Assembly: GCA_947034885.2 (NCBI GenBank)
Contig: OX344754.2
Location: 24,487,369 to 24,551,368 of the forward strand
Origin: Thuidium tamariscinum
Taxonomy: Eukaryota > Streptophyta > Bryopsida > Hypnales > Thuidiaceae
Direction of reading: 5' to 3'
DNA length: 64,000 nt
Part shown: in pieces, positions 33,849 to 45,700 of the stretch
How the letters are laid out: the number at the start of each line of letters is the position of its first letter
How positions within the stretch are numbered: the stretch's first letter is position 1
Translations under genes and position numbers: made by a program
The notes under the pieces: model-generated
What the model was told of the DNA's origin: nothing
The model's database searches: none
What the model saw: the letters and a program-made list of their open reading frames with translations, nothing else

Positions 33849-34494
33849 TTAATCCCTAATTGCCCAAGGCCTTTTTTGAGCTTCTTGAAATTTGCTCTAT
33901 CTAAATTGAACTAGAAGCCAAAATTTGATAAGTTGTATCAATTTTTTTGAAATGTAACCATACAAATTCAAGCTAGACACGTTAGAGATCACATAGGAAA
34001 AGAAAATACAATATCACTTGTGGATTGAAAGATTATAGTGTTTGATTATAAAGATGTTAAAATTGCAAAAGTGACTTTTGTTCTTCTTTTGCGATGTCAA
34101 ATTTAAAAATTTGGTCACCAAAAATATATTAGGGTAAAGGGCCTAATATGCCTAACTCCAATCCAGTTATGGCTTCCAAAAATGTACTTTACAATTTCTT
34201 TGAAATGAATTTCTAATGTGATTTTTTTTCCAAGATTTAGTGTATTTGAGGCTCATTTCCAAGAGCCTTCAACACTATCAAAAGTTAAAATTGCAATAAA
34301 CATCCATGTACAAAATCTTGCATAGAAAAATCATAATCAATCATTTTCAAGATAGGATTTCTAATGCTTAAACTAGACTTCAAAAAGAAATTTTCAAAAA
34401 TATAAAATACTAAAAATAGCAACTTTGTTAGGTTTATTTAACTTTAAAGTTTTGCAATCACCAAATTTTGATGCCTTAGGCATTTAGGGATTAA
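33849..34494. mobile_element. TTAA-flanked TIR element, copy E, 646 bp
   Basis: The left end TTAATCCCTAATTGCC and the right end (complement TTAATCCCTAAATGCC) are inverted repeats with TTAA at both borders. It starts about 490 bp after the PSY stop. Shorter than copies A and B, so probably an internal-deletion derivative. Non-coding. Confidence 0.7.
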
Positions 34495-35928
34495 TCATTG
34501 TTTGAAGTTGTTTGAAGTTGTTTGTGTTTCTACTATTGGCCCATTGTTGAGGTTTGTCTAGGATAGTTTATGGCATAACCTTTCATTTGTTAGAATACTA
34601 CTCTAGTTTTTCCTACAAACTAGCCTTTGTATTCATAGTGTGCAAGTAGAAATGGTATAATTTTTTAGGCATGCAGCCTTTATAGTAGCAATGGCAAACC
34701 ATGTGATTGTGAAGGAGCTAATAAGGCGCTTTGCATAAGATTCATTCCAAATCTTTAGCTTGAGGTAATTAGTTATTTAAATTAACATTTTGTATCAATC
34801 GATCATTAGGACTTGATAACTAGTGTGTAAGTTGCAATTTCTTGTGAGTATATGAAGGTATTTATGTCCATGAATTTGGGTAAAAGATGTTGAATCAATA
34901 TAATTAGGGAAGATGACATTTTTCATCCAATAGAGTGTCACTAATACCATCTTAAGATTAGGATGAATCAGTTTGTGATTTCATCCATTAGAAATAGAGA
35001 ATATGTTGTCAATAATCACTTCAAGAAATCATGTCTTATTATTGAGTGAAAATTAGTATGATCTTTTCAAATAGGCATACAAAGCTCAATTATGTGTAAG
35101 AATGGATATGATTTATTATTAGAGGTCATTCTTATCCTTTATATTAATTCAATTTAAGACATTGATGTCATACTTAATTCATTAATTATTTTTTATTTAA
35201 AGTAGCAAACTATTAGCCTTGCATTAGAAGCTCTCATGGATGCCTTTTGTAGATATTGCTCTTCATTAAAATAATTTGTATAAACACAATCAATTTATAA
35301 ACTTACTATTGTAGATTTTAGTCTTAAATTTTCACCTATGACCTTTTGCATCCAAAAGGTTGAATTTTGTACATTTGTAAAAATTGACATACAATCGCAT
35401 TGTAGAAGCATGGCATATTAGACTGTGATGAAAAAAAATTAATAATAATTACATAATAAATATGAAAGCATCAACAAGATTTAAGATGATATTAATAAAA
35501 AAAATTTGATTGAAAACATCATTAGTAGCTATTTTTCCTTAGTATTCAAGGTCATGGTCTTTTGAGCTTACAATTGCAATGAAAATTTTTAAATTTTAAT
35601 TTCTTTATTATATAAGTTATTAATATAGATAATTAATATAATTATAATGTCCAATTATATGCATGATTTGAAATGAAAATCAAGACTTCTTTTCAATGTC
35701 AAATTGTAATTGATCAAAAAGTAATTTTGGCTTGCTTATATACATATTTTATATACCCATAGTGACTGTAGATCTAATGCATTTTTTAGGACTTGCGATG
35801 CTAGAATGCATGTTCTATAATCATTGGATACACCACATCTCCCATCTTTCAAAGTTATCTCAAATGTACAAAGCTACCTTATCAAAGAGATTGAAAAATG
35901 TATTTTTGGTCCTCAAAGAATGTAGTCA
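34495..35928. other. AT-rich intergenic, nothing recognised
   Basis: No open frame with family features, no tandem array and no inverted termini were found. Confidence 0.5.
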
Positions 35929-36277
35929 CAAGAGGATTTTTGGCCATTTTAGACGACTGTGAGTTCCCAAATGCTGGGAACGCTGTGGAAACACCGGGAA
36001 CACTACCACATCAACATGGTGATGTGGTTAAGCGACTACCATGTCAGATAGTATTAATTAATTAATTTAATTAATTAATTTTTTTAATAAAAATTGAAAT
36101 GATTTAAAATCATTTTTTCACTTTTCAAGACATTCTAAAAAGAAATTGAAATTTTTAAAAAAAATCCTAAAATTAAAAAATTCTGACCAGCAAGGGCTGG
36201 TCTGCAACTATGGGAACAATTTCAAGGAACAATCCTGAAACAATCTTCTATCATAGAGGCCTAGAAATCCTCTTATG
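35929..36277. mobile_element. TIR element related to the CATTAG family, 349 bp
   Basis: The left end CAAGAGGATTTTTGGCC and the right end (complement CATAAGAGGATTTCTAGGCC) are inverted repeats. Interior GAGTTCCCAAATGCTGGGAA and TACCATGTCAGAT blocks resemble the copies at 38980-39268 and 63084-63360. The middle is an AT-only run containing (TTAA)n. Confidence 0.6.
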
Positions 36278-36879
36278 GCTTCTTTTCTTCTTTACTAATA
36301 ATTGTTTGTGATGATGGAGTGTCTGTTCACATTTCAATATTTGAATACACAACTTTTAATGCCATTAAGCATACTTTTAACTTGTTTGATATGTTTGGTG
36401 ATTCATGTTTTTATGGCCTAAACAAAAACTTGGATGCATTGAAGGTGAATCACTCCAAATCTATGCATTTGCAAAAAAAAAGTTGACCAATTTTTTTATT
36501 GAATCACTCTTTTCAAACTTATTTTTTGTAGTGTAAATTTCTAAATATTATTGCAAAGTTTGACTTTAAGAAAACTGTGGTTTGAAAAAAAATCCTAGTC
36601 AAAATATCGATGGCAAAAGAACTTGGATTATTTGAAGCTTTGTTATGACATAATTCCTTATTCAAAATTATAAATAATTTCAATATATTTCTACTTAGGC
36701 TATAAGTAGATTCCAAAAATCATTGTAGAAATGTCAAAATACCATTGAAATCAATATTGTTGCTAAATTATTTCAATATATACATTACATTTATGTGACT
36801 TTGACAACAAAGCTTTGCTAAAATGAAAACATTATTTCTTTGTTAAATGTTTTCAAATAGTATTATCTACAAAAATAAT

Positions 36880-38126
36880 GTGACTACAATGTTATTTTAA
36901 ATATCTTTGAACTTGGCTATAATATTTGAATCTATTAATTTAATTCTTAAATGTTCAATCAACTACTTTGTAATTGTAGTCCAAGTTCAAAGAACATGTC
37001 AAATATATATTTTTCTTTCAATTATCAATTTAATTGATGCAAACTAGATTGTATTATTTGACTTTTTGTTTTTCAATTGCAAGTTGAAATAGTATATAGT
37101 ATATTGTATATGCTTAGTATTGGAAAATTTACTATTTCAAGGACAAGTTATGTTTTCATTTTCACAAATCAATTGAATTGCAATTTTGACCAATCATAAA
37201 ATTCTCTAAATGCTACAACATTATATTTTTGGTGATATTTGAATTTAAATATTTATGATTGATTTGAACAAGTCTATAAATATTTTAAAATCTAAGTAGA
37301 ACAAAAAAAATTTATTGTTTGAGAAGATTAAGTATATTTATTGGAAAATTTATTGGATTATTGTATTTCAATTTCATCTTAGAAGTATTAATGGTTTAGT
37401 TTTTTATTCACTTAATCTTGGACATACTTCTAATTAATGATTTTGGGGAGGATTAAAATCAAGTGCTTGTTTTCTAAAATATTTTTTTTAGACTTTCAAG
37501 TCAACTTTTCAACATAAATTTTTTTAATTTAACAAATATAGTTCAATGATTTCAAATTAAAAAGATTCAAAGCCTTAAAAATCAAGGCAAGCAAGGTGCA
37601 AGAAATTAGTGACTTTCTTCACATCAAATACAAATATCTTGCAATCCACTTGGTGGAAGTTTCTGAATTTTCTTTTGAGACTAACTTTTGTACAAGTTTG
37701 GTATAAGTGGCTATATGGTTAGATATGCAAGAAAATAATTTCTAAATTTTTTTTCACTTTCCAATAGAAACTCGGGGAGGACACTTCTTGTATATTTGGG
37801 GGACCCATGTGCGGCGGTGGGGTATTTTTAGGGGGGCTATCAATTACTTGTAATCATTACTTGGCAACATTAAAAGAGCCCCTATTTTACCATAAAGCAA
37901 AAAAATTAGCCATATTATCATCCCTATTTTATTTTTAAAACACTTTGCTTTTTTAATGTCCCCTATTTTATATGTAAATTTTTTATAAATTTTACCTAAG
38001 ATTATTTAAATGTACCCTATATTCCGCCGCACATAGGTTATTAAAAAACGGGAAGTGCCCTCCCCTAGAATAGAAATGGAAATATTGAATGGAAATACAA
38101 AAAGGTCTATGGACTTTGGGAGTTAA
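36880..38126. mobile_element. TTAA-type element, copy C, split by a MITE
   Basis: The right end (complement TTAACTCCCAAAGTCC) is at 38126. The stretch 37361-37690 aligns with copies A (1475-1650) and B (29560-29620), including ATATCTTGCAATCCAC. The left border is not found; the given start is projected from the spacing in copy A. It is interrupted by the 298-bp MITE at 37771-38068. Confidence 0.45.
37771..38068. mobile_element. 298-bp hAT-type MITE, copy 3
   Basis: Left end CTCGGGGAGGACACTTC, right complement CTAGGGGAGGGCACTTCC, flanked by perfect 8-bp repeats AATAGAAA (37763-37770 and 38069-38076). Identical in length to copies 1 and 2. It sits inside the TTAA-type element C, so it is younger than that element. 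Confidence 0.92.
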
Positions 38127-38334
38127 GAAAATGATTTGTTGAAGTTAAATTTTATTAATAATTGTTAATTAGTACAATAATAATTGAAATTGAATAATAT
38201 CATTAGTTTATAGTTTACAACTTTTACTAAAAAAATCACTTCTTAATCATTCTACTTTGTTATACTTTATAATATAGACCTACTTTTTTTTATAAAACTT
38301 TAGACTTTTCCAAGGTCACTTTGACATAAAGCCA

Positions 38335-38550
38335 TTAACTCCTTAGTGCTTTGATGTTCCAATTTTGAACAATAAACAAAGATATTGTACAAGTTTTTTT
38401 TACCACAATTTTTTTTATAAATCCAAAAAATACTTGATTTTTTAACTACATTATCTCTATGACAAATTTGATGAAAATTTGATGTATTTTTAAAGATATA
38501 AGCAAAGAAATACAAAAATTCAAGAATGGATTCAAGCACTAAAGGGTTAA
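38335..38550. mobile_element. Short TTAA-flanked TIR element, 216 bp
   Basis: The left end TTAACTCCTTAGTGCTTTGA and the right end (complement TTAACCCTTTAGTGCTTGAA) are inverted repeats with TTAA at both borders. The inner termini differ from copies A-E, so it is a second family with the same border type. Confidence 0.7.
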
Positions 38551-38979
38551 AACTATTAATTTACTTGAGGAGTTTTCTTTCATCTAGCCATGATAGATGC
38601 TTCTACCTCATAATTTAAAACAAAATTGTTCACTATACATCTATCTACTTAGATATCCATCTTACTAAGTAAAGTGCAAAGTGCTCCAATTTGTTGTCAC
38701 AATTTCCTCCATTCAGAGGTAATCACATATTCACCTTGCCACCAAACTCTTGTTCAAAATCTAGAAACCATCTTGAGTTTAAAATCCAACTACGGCAAAC
38801 AAAAAGAAACATCTTTGATTCTTATGGAAATGCCAATGTTGCAAGAGTTCCACGTTTGTGAAGTTTTATGAATTTTACCAACTACTTTCCCTCCTTTGCC
38901 ATATTAAAATTGGTTTTATCAAGCATTGAGCTTAGTTTTTAACTTCTATTTTTTTGGTTTGAAATAGAAATTTTATAGA

Positions 38980-39268
38980 CATTAGGAGGGATTTGAGGCC
39001 TTTGGAAGATTGTGAATTCCCACAGCCTGAAAATGCAGAATTGACCGCATGAATGCAATTTCGCAGGAATCTAACATGGTCGAGCAACTGCCATGTCATA
39101 AAAAAAAATTTGAATTTTTTTTGAACTTATTTTCATATTTTATGACCCCTCCAATTTTTTTAAAATATTTTTGGTTAATTGCTGATTGACAGTAGCTAGT
39201 AGTTCCCCAACAATTTTCTGGAACAAATCTTGAAACGGCCCTCAGGAGCCTTCAAATCCCTCCTATTG
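38980..39268. mobile_element. CATTAG-ended TIR element, 289 bp
   Basis: The left end CATTAGGAGGGATTTGAGGC and the right end (complement CAATAGGAGGGATTTGAAGG) are inverted repeats. Interior blocks GAATTCCCACAGCCTGAAA, AACATGGTCGAG and TGCCATGTCAT recur at 63084-63360. Non-coding; target duplication not clear. Confidence 0.75.
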
Positions 39269-39371
39269 TTTCTTCACTATTTTTTGTGCTAATGTTTTCA
39301 TGATGAAAATAGTATACTTTTTCCCAATTCCATCAACAACCTTTGAATTAGCTCCTAAAAAATTAATTCAC

Positions 39372-39908
39372 CACTAGAAAATTCAATTTTTCTAATTTGG
39401 TCACATTGATTTGGTTCACTTTTTTTTTACTGATTTTTGTCCAAATCAATAAATTATTGTCCAATTCAAAAAAAAAAGTGAACCAAATCATGACGACCAG
39501 TGATCCCAGAACTAGTTTATAGAATTTAGTATAATATGCTACCTAGTTTAGGGGATTTGGTGCAATTTTCTACCTTCAAGATAAAGAAGCATCAACTTTG
39601 GCTATCTTGAGAGAAAGTGACATTTCCAAAATTAGAAAAGAAAGGATTTTACAAGTTGTAAAGGATAATTGGGGGTACTAATACGCATAACTAACTACAG
39701 AGATGCTAATTCCAATATAGAGTAAGTAACAAATTGGCTATCAAATTCTATTGGTTGTAATAATCTTAGCTAAAATTAAAATTTTTCAAGGATTTTTTCC
39801 TATAGAGATTTAGCTACTAAAAGTTTTTAGTAGCAATGGAGCGAAATTTAGCCAGTTTTGTGAACGCTGATGACGACCAAATCAATAGAGAAACTGAATT
39901 TTCTAGTG
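39372..39908. mobile_element. TIR element with CACTAGAAAATTC ends, 537 bp
   Basis: The left end CACTAGAAAATTCAATTTTT and the right end (complement CACTAGAAAATTCAGTTTCT) are inverted repeats of about 45 bp. A second inverted pair lies within the left part (GATTTGGTTCAC near 39410 and GTGAACCAAATC near 39478), suggesting a nested or rearranged copy. The ends resemble but do not match CACTA termini, and no 3-bp duplication is visible. Confidence 0.6.
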
Positions 39909-40646
39909 ACACCGTTTCAACTCAAACATAAGACACTTGTCCAATCAAAATCCCCCGAATTGAATGCCCCAAAGCACATAAACAGTGAGAGATTCTTAGC
40001 CATTGCTAGTCACATCCCCACACATGCAAATTGCAAGAGCCAAATATCCAACGAAGCTTATGGGACAAACCAACTCCAGACCCCACTCGCACATTATTGC
40101 CGCTTGGCCCAACACGGGCCTCACCCACCATTGCTGCTCAGCTGGGAAGAGGGTCCACATGACCGACTCTTCACACAAAAAAGGGGCCGGGCGCTTCAGT
40201 TCTCACAAAATATTCAGTGGACAACATACACAATACGTAGGACTTTACAAGTGGGTACCCCCCCCCAAACTACCACTTTTGGCTGGAGTACCTAGAGGCA
40301 AGTGGAGTACGTAGAGGCAAGTGAAAGGAGGTTCCAATGCTTCCAAAAATGTGACATTTGGATACGGTATGTGACGGTAATGAAGGATAGAAAAGTGACA
40401 GTTTTAGTAGAGGTTCTCGGATTGTTCGTAACATTCAATAGCATGTTGTGGCTTTGCCTTCTCTCTACAATGAAGGATGTGGCATATTCTACACCCAATG
40501 GCCTCTCCATCTTCCACATGTCCACTTACTTCAGTAGTTAATGATGAAACATTGTTGGGGTGTTGAATATTCCACACCCTGCACTATTGAGAGAAGGTAG
40601 AGCCAACCAATGCTACTGAATGTTATGTTTCTTTCACACAAGTACT

Positions 40647-41065
40647 TAAGGTGAAGGCACGAGTATTCGATCATTTCAACAATTGTAGAGTAGATGGTGC
40701 ACAATATGAGGTGGTGGACATTTTTCTCGTGTAGGAAGATTAAAAATATGGGAACAACAAAATTTTCAGAATTTTATTCCCAAAATTGTATTTATAGTGA
40801 ATTTTGGGGAAGCAAAACAATGCATTTCATTGGTAGCCATTGTCTAGAGTCTTCCAATTTTGATCATTCTATAATTGCTTTCTGCTCATTTCTTCTGCTC
40901 ACTAATTTGGAACATGTGTCATTACCTTAGTAGCCTTAGCCTTGAAAATGACCAAAAACACATAATTCAAGCTTTGGTTGGAAATCTATTCTGGCTTTGA
41001 GTGGAAATATTGCACCCCTATAGGTTGGCTACTGGGTATCATTCACAATTGGTGCCTCTACCTTA
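40647..41065. mobile_element. TA-flanked TIR element (TAAGGTGAAGGCAC ends), 419 bp
   Basis: The left end TAAGGTGAAGGCACGAGT and the right end (complement TAAGGTAGAGGCACCAAT) pair imperfectly. Interior TTTTGATCATTCTA and GGAACATGTGTCATTACC blocks match the copies at 25887-26286 and 4620-5045. Confidence 0.65.
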
Positions 41066-42763
41066 TTAATTTTGGAGGCAATGTACACAAAATGATGATG
41101 GTGGTTTTAGGTTGAAGGTGCATATTTCGAAGGTGCCCAAGGTATTTACTTATGTTGTGTTCTCAATAGATCATTACAACAGATCACCAGTAAGGTACAT
41201 ATGTCTATTCTTGTCCCTTGTAAGATTCCTCCTTCATGTTCCAATAGTGCACATTTTCTTTCTAGAATGTACTCCTTTGATACATGAGGACGGAATTGGG
41301 TGTAGGGGTTGGGAGAGGGTATCAATGTCTTCCTTGAACCCACTTGCTACATGCCCCAATTCAAGCTTTTCATCAAATTCAGTAGTCACTGAAGTGCACT
41401 ACCAGACCAAACTTTTGGAAAGAAGTTAATCCAATAATCCAACACACCTGTACTGCCCATGTGATGGATACTGTTGCTCAATTCAATTTTTATACTTGAA
41501 AATTGAAATTACTCCGTATAGCCACCCAATCAACTGAAACATTTAACCTGGTGTCAATAAAGCACTGATTGTGGGCACCACATCATTTTCCCTTTTTATT
41601 GCGAGGTTCATAGATTTGGAGAAGAATCTTGGAAGAATTGAAGATTTTTAGAACTCCCAGTTCAGTTAGTAAAGGCACTCTGTTTGATTTAAAACCCACA
41701 GCAAAGTGCACTCCTGCATCTTCATCCAATCATGCATCGCGAATTAAGTAGTACATCCGTCACCTATGTCCTTCATCATCCAATGGATGTTCTTCATTCA
41801 CTTTTACTGGTGGCTGATCATCCAATCAATATTCATTCATCCGTGGAACTCGTTCACCATCCATCCAGTCAGTGTTCCTCCATCCGGCACGGTGATGGCG
41901 TTCGTACAGGGAAGGCAGAAACGACAGGTCGCGCTGCAGCGCTGGCACGGTTGTAGAACGACCGCCCATCATTGTACCCGCGCATACGTCGACGTTTCTC
42001 ATCCACGGCGGTTCCAAACGGTCACAGGGGTAGACCAACTTCATTCATCGTTTGAACGACTGTCGTCTACGTTTTTGCGTTCGTTCACGAGTTTTCATTC
42101 GTCCTCCGTGACAGAAGTGACAGAAGAGAGAGACGAAGGGAGAGGGGGGAAAGCTTAGGCCATGTCCTTGCAAGCCCCGAGGGCAGAGCTCGCCGGCGAT
42201 GGTGTGTCGGTCCCATTGTCGCATTGCTCCTGTCGTCCCGATCCCTGTTCTTCTCATGCAGCGGATTTTGAAAACTGCAACAGAGAGGTCGCCGCTTAAA
42301 AATCCGGAAGAAAAACGCTGCCCTGAAACGTTAGTTCAGCCTTTTCTTTCTCGGTGACGCTGTTCTTTCTCTTGCAAGTTTATTGCTCATCATCAGATTG
42401 CATCCAATCTTCTGCAGTACGTTTTCGAATGTCTGGGCCTTCTGGCAGCAGCGGCTCCGTTGTTAACGTATTATTGCGTTTTGTCGACTCTCGGCATTGC
42501 TGAGCTCGTGGTTGTCTGGCAGAGTGTCAGATTCCTTCGTTTGGTGGCGCGTGTGGCGCGTGAGGGGAGGTAATCTTTGGGTAGGGATTTTGAAGGGATG
42601 GTGTCGAGACGGGAGCTGCTGCTGAGCGGGGTGCCGGGCAGGGAGGTGGGGATGCGGAGTCGTCGATGGATGTGTGGATTGCGGTGTGCGAATTGCCAGG
42701 GCGGAGACAGATGAGTGGTAGTGGTTTGAGGTTTAGGAGGAGGAGCGTTGAGTTGTTATCACC
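41066..42763. promoter_or_regulatory. CLASP upstream region and probable 5' leader
   Basis: GC content rises steadily from about 41,880 toward the start codon. Several ATGs precede the CLASP start; one at 42666 opens 66 codons that run past and overlap the CLASP start in another frame. An in-frame TGA 15 nt before 42764 excludes an N-terminal extension within this exon. Transcription start and leader introns cannot be placed. Confidence 0.4.
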
Positions 42764-45700
42764 ATGGAGGAGGCTTTGGTGCAGTTGCAAGCGAAGGATA
42801 CGAAGGAGCGAATGGCCGGGGTGGAGAGGCTGCAGACCTTGCTGGAGCAATGTCGCAAGAGCTTGACTGCCGCCGAAGTCTCCAGCCTCGTGGACGCGTC
42901 CATTTCTTTGCTCAAGGATAACAATTTCAAAGTGGCGCAAGGGGCGCTGCAGGCATTGGCGTCCGCAGCTGCGCTGGCGGGGGAGCACCTCAAGCTGCAT
43001 TTCAATGCCTTGTTACCGGCCACAGTGGAGCGCTTGGGGGACAGCAAACAACCTGTGCGCGATGCCGGACGGCGCTTTCTTCTGGCGCTTATGGAGGTGG
43101 GAGATTGAGTTTCTTGAGCAGCGAGCATTTCCTGATGGCTATGAGCGTTGTGCATTGATTGATTGGAAAGGGGAGAGAATAATGCAGGGCAATTCGTATG
43201 ATTCTTTTCGTCTTTGCGAATATTGGTTTTGTCGGTTCTCAAGACCGCCTACATTAGTCGAATCGATGGCCTTCAGCTTAGGGAGGGCTTCAACTTGTCG
43301 TAGAAATTGCCCATATTGATGAGAGCGGAATGCGTTAAGATTTTATTTTTGAAAGTTTAGGGTTTTTGGTCAGGCTCTAATTAGGTTAGTCTGGAATTTG
43401 AGACGACCGCTGAGGAGTTTACACCAGCCCCTTGTATGTACTCCTCAAGTACATCTAAAGAATATCTTATGTACGCCTGGGAGACATTCCAGTGGGAGTG
43501 TCCCTCATGCAGCGAAGTCCCTGGCCTCGCATTGCTGTTCGTTGCTGTATGAACGATTGGCTAGAATGCTATTGGTTTGTTCGAGGACATGTTCCGAAAG
43601 TCTCGACGATGTTAACGATTTAACCGGTCAGTTTGCTCGAGTGCCCCTACGAATTTATGTTGAACCCACTCGTGCTGGATAACAATATTATGTGCTCAAA
43701 TTGAGAACCGAATCTGTGCCAGATTTCGTCACCCACCACCATTGTGGAGCGAGCTGGTGCGTATGCATGGAGTCATAAAAATTGGAGGGTGCGCGAGGAA
43801 TTTGCCCGAACAGCGGCTTCAGCTTTAAACCTATTCACTGCAGCGGAGCTTCCATTTCAGCGACTTATCCTTCCTTCGGTATGATTATGAGAAATTTAGG
43901 ATCATTTATTCTGTTTCATGATCATCGCTTCTGTCATCTTTGTAGTGAAAGGGGTATTAAAATCCTAGGCGACACTGATACATCCACCTACGTGCAGATT
44001 TTTGCTGTCGAATATCCAATCCGAAAGCTGGTCTTGGATTATGAAAGTCATAGTTGTTAGGTTTTATCATTTGATAGTAGAAAGCACTTTAATCTTAGCT
44101 ACTCATGTTGTATGCAATCTTGCATTGACAATCAGACTTGTTACTCACGACTCTTACCGTAGCATGAGCTATCTCGAATTTCCAGTCGCTCCATTTGCTC
44201 TCGTGGTTATGTTGAACCCTAGTTGTCGAAGAACCTATGTTTTATCCTTCACCTGCGTTGGTGTGTTGTGTCTGAAGTGTTGTTGTGTAAGGCGATTGCA
44301 GGTGCTTCATCTTTTGGAGGATTCAAACAGCAGCGTGAGGGAAGCAGCTATGCTTTGTCTCGAAGTATGCTCTCATCAATGACACAGTCGTCGATCCTAA
44401 TTGGCTTGTGTCAGAACTTCAGTTGATTTGAGAATGCCGTGTCGTACGTTGTGGACTTCAGGGTTGCAATTTTTTGTTCCCATAATTGGAGTGCCGTGGT
44501 ACTGGAACCCATTACTGTGTTTTCGGCTCGTTCAAAGGGCGCATTACTCTTTCTTCATTTTCTGCTAGGCACATCATTCTGCCAGACTATCTTTTTGGAA
44601 TCAGTCTTAGCATCTCCTCTGTTTTTTCTGGCGATGCTGACCTTTATTCGAGTCTTTGAGATATTAGCCTTTCAATGGAAATATGAGGCACTTAGATTGT
44701 TGATTATCTGGAATTACAGGAAATGTATCGGCAGGGCGGACAACAATTTGGAGATGAACTTCAGCGCCACCAGTTACGAGCTTCTCAGGTAATGTTTTGA
44801 TCCACACTTCGTGTTTGCATGTGATGAATTAAAATAAGAAAATACGGGTAAAATAAGAGGATTTAAGGCGATAACACGTTGCAAGAGTTGAGTGGGCGAT
44901 GACTCTAAAAGCGTCTTCGTGCAATTTAACTGAATAGCATATAAAGTACGATCGCACTGGAAGGTTCCGACGTTTTTGATCAGGCTGTAGCTTTTATTGC
45001 GTAGACAGCTTTTGGATCGCGTCAGTGATCTGACTTGAATGTGAAATTGGTTGTACAGTAGTCATTCAGGAGTCAGGAATTTGACGATACTGCGATCTGA
45101 CTCTCAAATTTTCCTTTCGTTTGCAGCTCAAAGAAATAAACGCCAGATTTGAGAAAATTGAACCATTGAGGAACAGGTTGGACAAGCAACAGTCTTCGTC
45201 CGTTCAGTGCGTCACTCCACCAAATCGATTCTCCGCTCCTGGCAACCACAACAAAACTGTTGCTCAGCAAGCTGTACCAAATCAACATTGGCCTGCATCC
45301 GAGCTGAAAGTTGCTGTGTTGGGAGGAAGTACGAGGGGCAACAGTCCAAAGTCGAAGCTAGTTTCAGAAGGTAGTATTATGAGTTCTATCTTGTCAATTT
45401 TCACGATTGGTTTAAGAAAAATGCAGTGGAGGCGATTCCTTGTGTATCATCAGTGTAGCAGATGTTAAAGGCATAAGCATTATTGGTGATCCTGCACTAA
45501 TTTGGTCGTTCTGCAGGTGATAGTACCGTGGTTGAGAAGCCAGCTGATCCTATTAGAGTTTTTTCTGAGAAGGACTTGGCGAAGGAGTTTGAAAAAGCAG
45601 CAAGCATGCTCGCACCAGCGCAAGATTGGTCGATAAGGATGTCAGCCTTGCAAAGAATAGAAGGAATAGTTGCAGGAGGTACTTGCTAGTGAACATTGAG

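Noticed and set aside
34495..35928. Genes between PSY and CLASP
   Set aside because: Apart from mobile elements this stretch has only short AT-rich frames without motifs.
39870..40314. Overlapping plus-strand frames of 141 and 103 codons
   Set aside because: No family features and no splice or start support; they begin within an element's terminal repeat.
42527..43242. Long minus-strand frames at the CLASP start
   Set aside because: They are shadows of GC-rich CLASP exon 1 and its leader; the plus-strand frame has clear family similarity.
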